A stretch of 64,000 nucleotides of DNA, from positions 19,969,877-20,033,876 of the forward strand of contig OY365819.1 in the NCBI GenBank assembly GCA_959347315.1, read 5' to 3'. The translations under genes were made by a program, and so were the position numbers. This document shows positions 44,690 to 56,640 of this stretch, one piece after another. Position 1 is the stretch's first letter, and each line of letters begins with the position of its first letter. The DNA is from Bimastos eiseni (Eukaryota; Annelida; Clitellata; Crassiclitellata; Lumbricidae). The notes under the pieces were generated by a model. The model had not been told where the DNA came from, searched no databases, and worked only from the letters and a program-made list of their open reading frames with translations.

Positions 44690-45360
44690 AGGCCCACAAT
44701 CGTCTCTCTCCACGTCCCTCCTGCCCGTCAAATTGTCCGTCCGTTCGTTACTCCATCTGTTCGTCCGTACTCCAGTCTGTCTGTGTCTCTTTTTCTGTTC
44801 ACGCGTCTGTCTATTTCTCCTGCCGCTTGTCTCCTTGTTTGTCTGTCCGTCTTCTTGTGCTTCTATCTATCTCATCCAGTCCCGTCCCTTCTGCCTGCTT
44901 CTCTTTCCGTCCGTTTGTCCGTCTGTGGACCCGTCTGTCTGTCTCTCCGTCTCCATCCATCCGTCCGCAAGTCTGCTTCTTGATTAGTCTGGGTGCGTTC
45001 GTCTGTCATTCTGTTTATTGGTTCGCCCGTCAGTCTGTCTCTGTCTATCTTTCCAATCCACTCTCCCGTCATCTGTTCTGTGTCTGTCTTTAGACCACTC
45101 GTTGTCATCCTCTTTATCTGGTCCCTCCTGCTCTCTGCGCTTTCCACGTGTCTCATCGTCTTCTCCATCTGGCTGCTTATATCCTTCCGTCTCTCTCTTT
45201 GCCTTCTCTCCGTCCTCCTTTCTACTACTCTGGATCTGCGCCACTCTCTCCTGGCTTTCTCGCTCTATCTTCTTTCGCTTCTCTCTCTGCTGTCCTTCCT
45301 CCATTGCCCTGGGGCAGTTCCCCCCCGTTCGAGTCATACGCCTCCAGCAATCGCCGTTTA
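44690..45360. repeat. GTCTGTC / CGTCC pyrimidine-biased tract
   Basis: Degenerate TCCGTCTGTCTG repeats followed by CT-rich sequence. Open frames on both strands are artefacts. Confidence 0.8.
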
Positions 45361-46479
45361 AATGACTTTTAAAGCAAACAAATACCGTCATCAAATATGA
45401 TCTTAGTACGATATCATTCTGTTCGAATAAAATCTCAAATCTAATCAAATCATATTAAAAACAAAACAAAACAAAAGATACGATCCCAGTCCATAGAAAG
45501 TCATTTCACACGACCTTACACGATCCAATCTCATATCATCTTTTTTCAGTCCATTGTAAGCCGTCAATCTAGTCTCAACTCAGCCGAAGACCGTCAATAT
45601 GGTTGTATCATGCAGCTAAGGCGAGACATCAATTGATGTGCGGTTCACAGTGAAATTACCATGAATCCAATGATATTTCAGTATACAAAGTAAGAAGACT
45701 AATGTAACGGTTACACAGGCGGCAAAATCCGCATACTATCAAATGTAACACCCCCGACAGTCAGGGCCCCACAATCAGCGCATGAGTTAATATTATGATC
45801 AGTAACGAAACTTCAAGAATCTGAATGTTACCGTACTTATTCTTTTTGCCACACAACACGCTTCCTTCCATTTATAAAGACCCAAAGTTTCCCAACCCTC
45901 CTCCTTTTGTCAGACTTGGGACTGGTAGCGTCAGAGTGTGAACAGGAGGAGGAGCGTATTGGAGGAGCGTAGGCGCTGTGACATCGCTATTAACAGCAAT
46001 AGTAGTTACTGTAGTTAGGATATCAAGAGGATGAAGAGATAAACAAAAGCCAAAAAACAATGGTTTGTGTCAAACGAATGCCCGAATCTTCCAGTTTTTT
46101 TCATACTCGGCCCTAGACCTATACAAGTATTCGGTCATTACGGCTAATAAAACGACGTACAAATGTTCCGCGATAGTGTAGTGTTGCTTCCACATCACCC
46201 TTGGCAACGGAATTGAAGTCATTCCTTCCGGTAAAGAAAAATCATCCAGCCGTGTCTCCAAGACAACCGACCGTCTGTATCACTGGTGACAAACGAATAT
46301 TGTTGTCTTCGTTTACGCAGTTGTCCACCAGATGTCGCCATTGTCTGCCGAACGTCGCTATTGTGCTTGCTTGTGTCTGTCTCTTCATCCGTGTGTACCC
46401 TAGACGTCCCCCTCACTGTCCCTCACCCATCCATCCCTTCCCTCTCCCAAAGCGAAGCGAGAACCCAGAGGCGGCGCCC
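45361..46479. other. Intergenic stretch, nothing recognised
   Basis: A run of (AAAAC)n at 45457-45475. No supported gene. Confidence 0.5.
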
Positions 46480-46850
46480 GCTGTTTGCCGGAGAATTAGC
46501 CTCGCTCTCGCCTAACCTCGGCGATGTCACTCGATCTGTTTAGCGAGACCGAGACTGCGCTAATACGCCTGGCCAATTGAAATCATTAGTAAAATCGGCG
46601 CTTAGTCCACGATAGGACAAACAATACGGGAGACCTTCCGGGCGCGATAACCGAGCGACGGCAGGCGGTGGCTGTGACGGGACTCCGGGCGCCAGAGGCA
46701 GGGGAAGGGGCCCCCTCTGGACCCGTACGTGCGTCGCTCCTCCTCGGACACTGACGGACCAACGGTCGGTGACAGCAAGTCAACACATTAGCAACTGTTT
46801 GCGAGCGGATAAGACGAAAACGAGATAGGACCTATCGAAGAAGGAGCTAT
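46480..46850. promoter_or_regulatory. GC-rich unique block with homeodomain-like sites
   Basis: Non-repetitive and CpG-rich, with CCAATTGAAATCATTAG at about 46573-46590 and CAAACAATAC (Sox/Fox-like) at about 46618. A regulatory role is only inferred. Confidence 0.25.
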
Positions 46851-46854
46851 CGTC

Positions 46855-47420
46855 TCCTACTACGAGTCCTCCTCCTCCTGCTCCTCTTCCCTTTCCAACT
46901 CCTCCTCCTCTTCCTTCTTCTATGTTCTCCTCCTCCTCCTCTTCCTCTTCCTTTTCCAACTCCTCCTTCTCTTCCTCCATCTTCTTCTCCTTCTCCTCCT
47001 CCTTCTCTTCCTTTTCCAACTCCTCCTTCTCTTCCTCCTTCTCTTCCTTCTTCTATTTTATCCTCCTTCTCTTCCTTCTTCTCCTTCTCCTCCTTCTCTT
47101 CGTTCTTGTCCTTGGTCATCCAGTTTCCTCCTACCCCGCACAGTCCTTCCCATAAATAGGCAGCGTCTCTTGTTTTTCGCTTTCCATCCAACGAATTGTC
47201 TTTTTCAATTGTCTTTCAACTTTTTCCATTTCTCTCTATCTCTCACAGCTTCTATCTTTCTCCGTCACTCAGTCTCCCGCTGGTCTACTCGTCTTTCCAT
47301 GCTCCCTTTCTCTCCCTTTCCTCCCTTATCCTTCTTCCCTTCCTCCTTTCCATACTCTGTGCCTACCTTCCTTGACTTCGAGTTTCGCTCTGTCGTGACT
47401 TCGTTCATTCCTCACTAAGC
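46855..47420. repeat. CTCCTT polypyrimidine tract
   Basis: CTCCTCCTTCTCTTCC repeats to about 47110, then looser CT-rich sequence. The frames are Ser/Phe or Glu/Lys strings. Confidence 0.9.
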
Positions 47421-47470
47421 ACTCAGACTGTTGTTTGAGACCTTTCAAGCAGTAGTTACTAAGTCTGACC

Positions 47471-47900
47471 AATACAAAACAATACAAAACAATACAAAAC
47501 AATACAAAATAATACAAAACAATACAAAACAATACAAAATAATACAAAACAATACAAAATAATACAAAACAATACAATAAATACAAAACAATACAAAACA
47601 ATACAAAACAATACAAAACAATACAAAACAATACAAAACAAAACAAAACAATACAAAACAATACAAAACAATACAAAACGATACAAAACAATACAAAACA
47701 TAACAAAACAATACAAAACAATACAAAACAATACAAAACAATACAAAACAATACAAACAATACAAAACATAACAAAAAATACAAAACAATACAAAACAAT
47801 ACAAAACAATAAAATACGATACGAAGCATTGCATTGTAATATAAGACAATACAACATTATGTAATAAGATAAAATACAATGCGATACAATGCAATATCAT
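47471..47900. repeat. 10-bp minisatellite (AATACAAAAC)n
   Basis: About 34 tandem decamers to 47815, with occasional AATACAAAAT, ATAACAAAAC and one-base indels, then a decaying edge. All three minus frames are open (FVLFCIVLYC strings) because the unit lacks a stop in any register. Confidence 0.97.
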
Positions 47901-48465
47901 AGACTAGAATTCACCTATAATTCACAGAGAACCTCCAGCTGTCACATCCACCATTGGATTTCCACAAGCAGTGAGGAATCATCTGGTCTGTAATATTAAG
48001 AGTCCTCAGAGGTTAAACTGTGTTAGCAAATGTTTCTATACTGTGGCCCGATGAAAAGTAGACTTTAACAAAAGGTATCATAATTCGGTCAAAAGTCGTA
48101 GTATTTGACTTAAATTTTCAGAACTTAAATAGTGGGCATATCTAAACGAAATCCTAATTCCGTTATGAAATGTTGGTGATTTTGTCAAGTTTTTGAACAT
48201 TTGAAATGCAGCACCGAAAAGAGGAAGTTTCCAATATGGGGATCCTGCAATAGCCGTAGGGAGCTGAAGATTAGCCACAGCTGGTGTTCCCATATATATA
48301 ACAGTCTATCTGTTCACATGTACACACGATTGCAGATGCGGACGACACTGTTCGATGGCCCGGTCGATTGACACTTGGCCATATAGCAGACACTCCTCAA
48401 TCAGATGCGCCTCAAACGATCAACGCTACGAATGTGGAAACGATAAACGAGTTCCACCAGTATAT
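47901..48465. other. Intergenic stretch, nothing recognised
   Basis: No supported feature. Confidence 0.5.
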
Positions 48466-48545
48466 ATATGTATATATATATGCATATATATATGTATATA
48501 TATGTATATATATGTATATATATGTATATATTTGTATATATATAA
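48466..48545. repeat. (ATATATGT)n microsatellite
   Basis: ATATATGTATAT units, with one TGCATATA variant. Confidence 0.95.
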
Positions 48546-48920
48546 CCTGGGGTACAAAGTGCTTATCATCTTTTAGTGGCGGCATTCGTCCTTACATTAT
48601 GTTCCAATTTTAGGACCTCTCTATACCCATTGTCGGATTTAAACCCATTCCTTTCTTCTTTTGGTGGCTGAGACTTATGATTTTACTGGTGTGCTTCGGC
48701 ATATGGTCCACGAGTTGACCGCCGAGCTGTATGGGATATCTCTGATGTCTGCCGTGACTCAAATCAGCAGCTCAATCTTGTAGGCACGCGACGGCTTCGT
48801 GCGCGCCAGTTCTAAGTCGGATCTTGATTCGGCCGTTCGTGTCGCATTCAAGAGGCAGAAATATTCGCATATTAGGTCCGTTAATTCCCATCATGGATCT
48901 TTCTCGTCCACAATCTATAG
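48546..48920. other. Intergenic stretch, nothing recognised
   Basis: No supported feature. Confidence 0.5.
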
Positions 48921-49062
48921 CACTCACTCACTCACTCACTCACTCACTCGATCGATCGACCGACCGACCGACCGACCGACCGACCGACCGACCGACCGAC
49001 CGACCGACCGACCGACCGACCGACCGACCGACCGACCGACCGACCAGTCAATCAATCAATCG
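48921..49062. repeat. Compound tetranucleotide array CTCA - CGAT - CGAC - TCAA
   Basis: (CTCA)n at 48921-48948, (CGAT)n to about 48959, about 22 units of (CGAC)n to 49045, then (TCAA)n. Neighbouring motifs differ by one or two bases, so the motif appears to have changed stepwise. Confidence 0.97.
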
Positions 49063-49792
49063 CTTAATCATTCCCTGGATCACTCGAATGGTGACCCAGG
49101 GATACTATACTAATACAACGGTGGTGCTGCGAACGCTTATAATTGTCGTATTTTGAAACGAAAGTGAAGCCATAAAAGCACAGCTAAGTTCCGTCCACGG
49201 AACACAGAGTCTGACTCAACTTCAAAGGAAAAACAACTCGTTAACCAATACAGGATTTGTTTGTCATTTTCGAGTGATTTACTGAGAGCAGAACATATAC
49301 ATACAACGATTTAACCCGCTTGAACCCGACAACTTGTCAAGACTTCATTTATAATCAACTCGTCTGATCTCCGCCTGCCAATAATAATCTCAACCCGATG
49401 GGGCCTACATACTTTAACTCATATAACCCGTTTACAGGAGAACTACTCTTTTCACTCTATCGAGCGATCGTGAATAAGCTGGTGCCCTGCGCTCAGCTTT
49501 CGAATGTCGATTTATAAATTTTTAATTTACGATTACGATGCCACAATGTCAGGGCACAGAAACTGAGGTACATGATTGAAAGAAACATTGGACTGGAAAG
49601 ATTTTCATTAGCTGTAGCTGCCTCTTGTTAGGTCTTCGATATCGCTTCGTAGTTGCTTTAGTAGAATCATCTGTCAAAGCAGAAGGTAGAGGTCTGTGGA
49701 AGACTCGTCGATCATTCACCAGATGGCTGCTGTTTTTCTGGCAGTCGACAGATGCCGTAGACCTTGCAATCATTCGGTAGAGTTGTCGTTAA
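49063..49792. other. Intergenic stretch, nothing recognised
   Basis: No supported feature. Confidence 0.5.
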
Positions 49793-50115
49793 CATTCATT
49801 CATTCATTCGGTCAATACAGAGATTTATATAGCGCCCCTTCAAGGCTACTACTCAGGAGCGCTCCCGGCCCCAGCACGGCTAAGAATAACAGTTTTAAGG
49901 CGAGTATAAAAGGAATCTGAGTGGACCCTTGGCGCAGCAACGCCAACGGGAGCGTATTTCAGAGCGAGGGGCCAACCACTCATACACCCATAATGATCGA
50001 AGATAATTATAGCCTCCTGTTTCTTACCACATCTTATTGCTGAGAGGGACTTGGGACTGGCACTACCTAGAAATATTGGCACAGACTGGTAAACCGGTAG
50101 TGGAAAGGCAACGAT
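49793..50115 (-). mobile_element. LINE 3' end with RT C-terminus (family 2)
   Basis: Minus strand: traces of GP.LW..LPLAL and F...LK..FL near 49975-49870, then CTGGGGCCGGGAGCGCTCCTG, the terminus GGGGCGCTATATAAATC and an (AATG)n tail at 49793-49812. It parallels 21598-22000 but has more frameshifts. Confidence 0.7.
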
Positions 50116-52134
50116 CATTTATATGTTAAGCATAGACCCGTGTGCATGTTTTACTTTGCGAATTAAACAATTTGCATTGCATTCAACAGATGGCGACAAC
50201 GATTAACAGTCCGCCTAGGGTCTATAATTATCCCTCTTTCTACTCTTTTTCCGAGTTCTAAGACTTAATTTTAATTGCTAAGTAATTTATCTTAAGTTTT
50301 GTAAAATGCTATACAGCCATTGTATGAATGTAACGTCAGCCGTCAGCTGATTTCAACTTAAACTATAGTAAAAGTTGTAAAACAATGGTTGATTTAGCCT
50401 TAAACCTATCGGCTAAGGGCACGTTGGCGGAATAACAGTAATAGCATAGGTTTGCCTTTGCGCAAGCGCCCTGGCTAAGAACCCTTCCCCTATAAAGTTG
50501 AAATTTTTTTTTGTCTCGCCCATATATGCATAACCCGAGTAATGAAAGGGTGTCCTGTTGTTGGCTGGGCTTGTGGTTGTCTATCTGCTTCAAACGAAAC
50601 TTTCTACACGTATCCAATGATCCAATGGTTGCAATTGACACGCGCACAACTAGGGGCCTACACAAGGGCATCCAGCTCACTTAATTGAACTCGCTCTTAA
50701 CGAGATCTTCTATGCTAAGGAAAACTTCAGGCTAAAAGAGTGAATGTTAGTCTTCATATATCTGTAGCAATTACAAGAAACAAGAGCAGGAAGAAACCCA
50801 TTTTACTGATGGAGCAGTGGTTATGAATCTATTGGGCAAAGAGAGAAAGCTCAGCTAGACTCAGGATCGATTCCCGCTGCATTTCCACAGATTGACACAG
50901 CCCTTCATTCGCCATGTGACTTTGTTAAAACGAACAATAGGACATGATGGGCGCCTTGCATGGCCGCCATACAAAATTAAGTTCGGCTCTGTAACAACTT
51001 GTAATCGGCCGTTTATAATATAGCCTGCAATCATGCTGCGTACTTCAAACAATAAAGACGGATATTATTATTAAGCTGCGCTACCAGTCCTTCAGAGCAA
51101 CCTATGGTTTCTCCGTACATTAATGGCCAAACCTATGGCGTCAAAATGCCTCGAATAAGAAAAAAATCATCGATCTCAAATGTATATTTAAAGCATAAAA
51201 TGTTTCATATAATAGAAGAGGGATGTCAGGCGGTGTAATAGGAGGGAGGGGCAGGCAGGAAATGGGAGGGAACAGGAAGGGAAGAGGATGGAGAAGTGGA
51301 TGGCAATGGTAGGAGAAGTCTAAGTGGAGAGAAGGAACTAAACTTTTCCGTTCTACGATGGGACGCATGAATTCTTCTCATATTGCTCCATGTTATTTCT
51401 TTTATAGTGTATTTCATTCGTAATCTTTTTCTATCCAAGGCAATCGTCCTTATTTCCTCAATTGTCAACCGATTTGTTTGCACACTAGCTAGTCGTTGCC
51501 ATTTGATCATTTGTCGTTGGAGGGTGGGGCGTGGACGGGTCCGATGGCTTCAGCAGAAGTTCCATCGCGTCGCCTGACTGGGAAGGGATGCGGGAGCGAG
51601 GCAGCTGCTGAGACAAGAGCATCATTCCAGCGAAGTCGACTCGAGGCGCCGAAGACGCGGAGGGAAGAGGAACAGCAGTCGCTGGTCGGATGGAGAAAGA
51701 ATAGTACCCACTTCTGATGCAATTAGACGGCTTTGTTTGAACTCCGGTGATCAGCCAACATCATATGACGAGCTCCTCTTCCATCTTCAGCAGTCCTCCT
51801 CCTCCTCTCTCCCACCTCTTCCCTTTCCTACGCCATCATTCACTCCTTCACCCCTGCCGCCTCAGACCAACGTCTCCAAACCCATTAGAGTCTAGAGGAG
51901 TAGAAAGTCAATGACACCACTGCACCAAGAGGAATAAGATTTAACTACACTCCCTGAGTGGCACCAATCTCAATGCGATGCTCTTTCGAATGCGCTTTGA
52001 AGGTTGTTAAGAAATATTCGAATCTCGTTCACTCATTCATTCAGAAATATTTTCGTTTACATATAGTGCTAAGAATTGTAGCGTTAACTCGATTGATTTC
52101 TTTTGCATTGTATACACCGGTGCCATTGAAGTTG
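50116..52134. other. Intergenic stretch, mostly unrecognised
   Basis: Apart from the tRNA-like segment at 50806-50880, only small open frames (for example 51383-51717) without family resemblance are present. 51230-51350 is purine-rich. Confidence 0.45.
50806..50880 (+). repeat. tRNA-like segment (A and B box), probable SINE head
   Basis: TGGAGCAGTGG at 50810-50820 fits an A box apart from one base. GGATCGATTCC at 50863-50873 differs from the B-box consensus by one base, and the spacing is tRNA-like. Stems do not pair well, so this is likely a pseudo-tRNA or a SINE relic. Confidence 0.35.
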
Positions 52135-52310
52135 TGTTAATATTGATAATGATAATAACAATTACATATAAATGATAATGACAGTGATAATGATAATGGT
52201 TACGATAGGGATAGTGATAGCAGCAGTGATAGCGATAGCGATGGTGATAGCAATACGATAATAATTCTGATAATGACTATGGTCTATGGTAATGGTTATG
52301 ATTATCGTAA
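52135..52310. repeat. Degenerate GATAAT / GTGATA array
   Basis: AATGATAATGATAA-type units, with an AGTGATAGCGATAGC block at about 52210-52250. Confidence 0.85.
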
Positions 52311-52878
52311 GGCTGTAAATTTTTCGCGGTCGAAAATTGATAAATTCGCGGCATAATCGCGGCCAAAAAATACAGAATTCGCGTCGTATTCGCGGTCACA
52401 TTTTGCGACACAATAAATAAATCATTAGCTGACGATAATCAACAATCATTCATGCCAGAACAATACTGAACAATCGTTCAGCACCAACGCTGTTGGTCGG
52501 AACTCTAAGGCAAATTAGAGATCTCTCTGATAGTTTTGGCTACTTTAGAATATCGCGTCCAAGTGACAAACATAAATTCTAAAGGATGAGCAGTTGGCTT
52601 CAGTTCATCGACAACTGAAAGATACGAACCGAGTCCTCTTGAGTCCTTTTTTTAAATTAGTGATAATAGAACTGGGGCGCCGCATAGCCATGGTCCCCGG
52701 AGAGCCTAAACAGTCAAACTACCTTCTTCAGCGCTTGTCAGCCACGGCACCAACGCTATTGCGTTCCGTGGTTAGTTTGTGCAGCCGGATCTAGCCGAGG
52801 GATGAGTCATTCCAGAAAAACCATATGTCTCTCTCCGGAGATTTGGTTTATCAACCCGAGTGATCAGTACCTATCTCA
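52311..52878. other. Repeat-like block with TCGCGG phrases
   Basis: TTTTTCGCGGTCG, AATTCGCGGCAT, AATCGCGGCC and TATTCGCGGTCA recur at 52320-52400. GGCACCAACGCTA at 52746 is similar to GGCACCAACGCTA at 43087 in the hAT copy, which hints at hAT-derived sequence. No element ends were found. Confidence 0.35.
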
Positions 52879-53015
52879 GGTAAAAAGTGGCAATAATGAT
52901 AATAAAAAATTACTAATAATAATAATGAAAATAGTGAAAATAGTGGTGTAAAAAGTGGCAATAATGATAATAAAAAATTACTACTAATAATAATAATGAA
53001 AATAGCGATAATAAT
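52879..53015. repeat. Tandem duplication, 68-bp period
   Basis: TAAAAAGTGGCAATAATGAT starts at 52881 and again at 52949, each followed by AATAAAAAATTACTA and AATAATAATGAAAATAG. Confidence 0.9.
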
Positions 53016-53206
53016 ATTTTTCTTAAATAGCAGTTGCTGCCATTCAGCTAATAATATTATCCAGTGTTGCAATGCAGTTACGTTTATCGCTACTTTCTTA
53101 ATGCCTGAATCGGTGGAGACGTAACAGTACCAGAAAACCCAATTTCTCAGTGTCCGTCTGTCCGGACAATATTTTTATCATCTGATTGATCAGAACTACC
53201 TGGACA

Positions 53207-53211
<5 letters not shown>

Positions 53212-53239
<28 letters not shown>

Positions 53240-53290
53240 TAATAATAAATAATAATAATTAATGATAATAATAACAGCAACAAAGCAACA
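53212..53290. repeat. (AAT)n microsatellite then CAACAG-rich patch
   Basis: AATAAT to about 53265, then AACAGCAACA to about 53300. Confidence 0.93.
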
Positions 53291-53906
53291 GCAACAACAG
53301 CAGAATCTGCGGCAACAACGTTACGTTTACTTTACTCTAGTAATGCTACAAAAGCTTAAATACTTGACCTTGAGAGGACGCGTAAGTCGTCAATTATGAC
53401 AAGTTGTGTAAGAACATTAGAGACAGTGAGTGAAGTACCAGAAGCATGTAAACTGTGAGTTGATCACACAAAATGGAGAGTCATCAATCTTTCGTTATAT
53501 CCACATGGATGCTGAATGGTATGATAAATGTGGTGAACAGAATAAGGTGGAGAAAAGAACGAGCAGGATATACTAGACCTGGTCGATCGTGCTATCAGAA
53601 AGTCTTCAACATGAAAACACCCCTGTTGAACAGCTGTATTATATATATATATCAAATAAAATAAAACATAGGAAGAATGAAAGGAAACGAACAGAATCTG
53701 GAACGACGATAGAGATGTTGGGCCTCTCGGGGAAAAAATGTACGGACAGGGAAAAAGACTAATAATAATATTAATTAAACTGCCAAGCAGCAGTATGATT
53801 AAAAAAATTATTGTGTACCTGATAATGACTGCACTACAATTCCAGACATGAATGTTAGCGCTTTCTCAGAATGTCATTTACGAATTCTTCTAACTTTATT
53901 TAGCAC
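53291..53906. other. Intergenic stretch, nothing recognised
   Basis: No supported feature. Confidence 0.5.
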
Positions 53907-54035
53907 AATCAATTAATCAATCGATCAGTCGATCAATCAATAAATGAAACTTGATATACCGTCTCTTCAAATCTACTCAGAAATGGATCAGTAGTCAAAT
54001 TGACTGCATTGAGAGGGCGAGAAATGAGAGGCTAA
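53907..54035 (-). mobile_element. L2-like LINE tail
   Basis: Minus strand terminus TGAAGAGACGGTATATCAAG plus a (TTGA)n tail at 53907-53943, similar to the family ends elsewhere in the window. Confidence 0.55.
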
Positions 54036-54142
54036 ATCAAAAACGCTTTCTTTATGGTTTATTAGTTCATTGTCTGTGACGTTACAGAATAAATGGCGAA
54101 ATAGTTCATGTATTGAGATGGCCAGAATTGGCGTTTTGGAAG

Positions 54143-54520
54143 GATTTTCATATATATAAATATATATATGTATATATTTATATATGTTTGTGTGTGTGTA
54201 ATAAATTTATTTAACGACGCATCCATGCCAAAGAATGATATGCGTCATACAAGGCACAGTGTACATTAAATGTTAGTACAGTATTGTCTCGTACACGTTT
54301 AAAAGTTAATCTCTAATAATAATATTGTTCATTTAATTTATGCAGTTATTATCTTTCTATAAACATGATGCTGCTGCTGTTGTTGATGTTAGTACAGTAT
54401 TGTCTCGGATTTAAGAGTTATTCTAGAATTGTTCCTTTAGTTAAGGCAGTCATTATCAGTTTGATAAGAATTCTTCTCAATATAAATATCTATACATATA
54501 CACACATGATGCTGCAGAGT
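54143..54520. repeat. AT tract and a ~116-bp duplication
   Basis: (TATA)n at 54148-54187. TGTTAGTACAGTATTGTCTCG occurs at 54271 and 54387, and ACATGATGCTGCTG / ACATGATGCTGCAG at 54363 and 54505. Surrounding sequence is partly conserved, so a diverged tandem duplication is likely. Confidence 0.7.
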
Positions 54521-54849
54521 TCGTTGGATTTATGCAGCTCATTTGCATAGTTATACAATGTCAAAGAGTTCTGCTCATACTCAATATATAAAATGCTATA
54601 GCGTTCGCTCTGATGCATTAAACAATTTTAACGTTGAGAGGCCTACATAGGGTTTCCGCTCATAATATATATGCATATATATAATGTTTACAGGGTTTAT
54701 GCAAAATAATGTAATTGTTTTTATGTAGATCATATCCTTCAGGTGTTAATATCAATATATTATATATATTTTCCGACCAGAAACTGCCAGTCACTTGTAG
54801 ATGGTGTCTAAGCAACTGGTTTGACTGAGTACGGTGCTAAGATCGAACG
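54521..54849. other. Intergenic stretch, nothing recognised
   Basis: No supported feature. Confidence 0.5.
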
Positions 54850-55070
54850 TTCAGTTGTTTCGTGCGCACAATCGGATGAGTTCATCCTGGAGGCCAATCT
54901 GAGTACGGCACTCCAGCAGGAAGTGGCGCACGATTTCCTGGACGTCACCGCACTCGTCGCAGTTTCCGGTCGGATGACTGTTCCATTTCTTTAGATGAGT
55001 GTTCAGCAGACAGTGGCCCAACCGAAGGAAGGGTTCTTCAGGATTCAGGATTCGAGATTGATTTACACTA
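54850..55070 (-). mobile_element. LINE C-terminal zinc-knuckle remnant
   Basis: The minus strand, about 55030-54880, reads LGHCLLNTHLKKW, then CDECGDVQEIVRHFLLEC. This is the G(H)..L...L......C..C...E...H.L..C motif at the end of I/R1/Jockey-type LINE polyproteins. It is from a different clade than the L2-like tails. No neighbouring RT domain is preserved. Confidence 0.72.
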
Positions 55071-56149
55071 ATGCCAACAGCGTATATAGCTCAGGGCTCC
55101 GTGTTCCGCGAGAACCAGGACACGAAGGATCAAGGGCAGAAACACATATGGGACGGGGACCCACGGAGACATTTTTCATTGGTCAAGATGTGGACTATAT
55201 ATATCGTCCTTATACGGACGAATACTGACTGCATCAATTGCTTCTCCATAGTATCTTTCCTTCCTTTCCTTCGAATGACTTAAATAATAATAATCTGTCT
55301 AAACGCGAATACGTAGTCCTTTAAGCTACATATATATAATACCTACAAACATCGACGTGTATGCGTACGGACGATTTATATAACGCATTTCTATTTCACA
55401 ACAGCTCAGTTATTACCCATTTTTTTCAACCTGGCTTGCGTAAAGTTTGTCATGATTAGACGTCGGTTCGTCGGTTCGTTGGTTCGTCGGAATCCTTTCA
55501 ACTCTTTTTTTGGTATGTTCCCGTAAATTTATAGAGCTGAAATTTTGCAAACATTTCGTGCTTGGATGACAACGCAATGTATTTTTACAAATTTTTACGG
55601 ACAGGACTCAAAAGTTGAGAGAAAATGAATTGAAAAAAATGCACGAAATTAAATATCGTTTACCCACTCGCGAGAGATCTCATTGACGAGCTCCACTCTG
55701 GTAAGTTTACATCATAAATGATCTCTTAAGTAAATGGATCGATTGCGCCCAGATTACCAAAAGTCAATAAAAGAGGGTCACAAAAAACCCATGTTTTTAC
55801 TTTCACTTCTTATTAAATCCAGGTTACCATTCAATCAAGACATCCACTGACTCGTGCCCATATGTGACCAAATATTCATGCGTAACTTGACTAAAGACTT
55901 AACCAACTTCCAGCGTAGATGATAATTCTGATGAGACCCGATGCGATTGTTCCTCATCATTGACGAGTGTGAGTGGGAGAAGCGACGGTGGGAGAGAGCG
56001 AGTCGCATCACGTTCCGACTGATGGCGACCGTCGGCTTCAATTCGCTCATCCATAAAGCAAGACGTCAGCGACACCTGTGCAACGATTACATTTATTTTC
56101 CGCCAATTGAGAGAGACCGAGTTGACGCGGGAGATAGAGCGTCAGGAGA
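55071..56149. other. Intergenic stretch, nothing firm
   Basis: Short GGTTCGTC repeats at 55467-55488. Otherwise no supported feature. Confidence 0.45.
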
Positions 56150-56345
56150 AGGAAGTGAAGGAGAATTTAGAGAGGAGGAGGACGAGGAGAAGGAGGAAGA
56201 GGAGGAGGAGGAGGAGAAGAAGAAGAAGGAGTTGGGGAAAGAAGACCGATGCTAAGAGCAGCGTCTGCTGCTGCTGCTGCTGCAACTACTACGTGTGCAT
56301 TAGCGCCACATGCATGCCAGGTTCAGCAGCAGCAGCAGCCGCATC
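56150..56345. repeat. (GAG)n plus inverted CTG/CAG trinucleotide runs
   Basis: GAGGAGGAG / AAGAAG at 56172-56235. (CTG)6 at about 56265-56282 and (CAG)5 at about 56324-56339 face each other across 41 bp and could form a hairpin. Confidence 0.9.
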
Positions 56346-56519
56346 TCCATCTCAGCAATTCGCCGCATCGCAATCGAAAGCTCATAATATGATGGCCATT
56401 AATATCAAGCAGATAATATGCGCATGCGCAGTCTGAGAACGGAGAGAACGTGATTGAGAAAGGGGGATAATCCTTAAAATGCACGTACACCATCAATGTC
56501 TTTGTCAAGCACATGTACA

Positions 56520-56640
56520 GTCATCTATGTATTGCCATGCATGTGTGTATGTATTTGAGTATGTGTGTAAGTTATGCATTCAAGTGTGTATGCATGCATG
56601 TATGTATGTATGTATGTAAGTATGTATATGTCACACGAAA
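56520..56640. repeat. Degenerate (TATG)n / (TGTA)n
   Basis: GTATGTATTTGAGTATGTG leading to TGTATGTATGTATGTA. Confidence 0.85.

Noticed and set aside
44687..45448. ORFs on both strands in the GTCTGTC region
   Set aside because: Low-complexity composition keeps both strands open; no domain.
47326..47829. 167-codon Cys/Phe/Val/Leu-rich ORF that looks like multi-pass membrane helices
   Set aside because: A pure translation of the AATACAAAAC decamer; all three minus frames give the same ten-residue cycle.
50806..50880. Functional tRNA gene
   Set aside because: A- and B-box-like motifs exist but the acceptor and anticodon stems do not pair, so it is listed only as a tRNA-like repeat.
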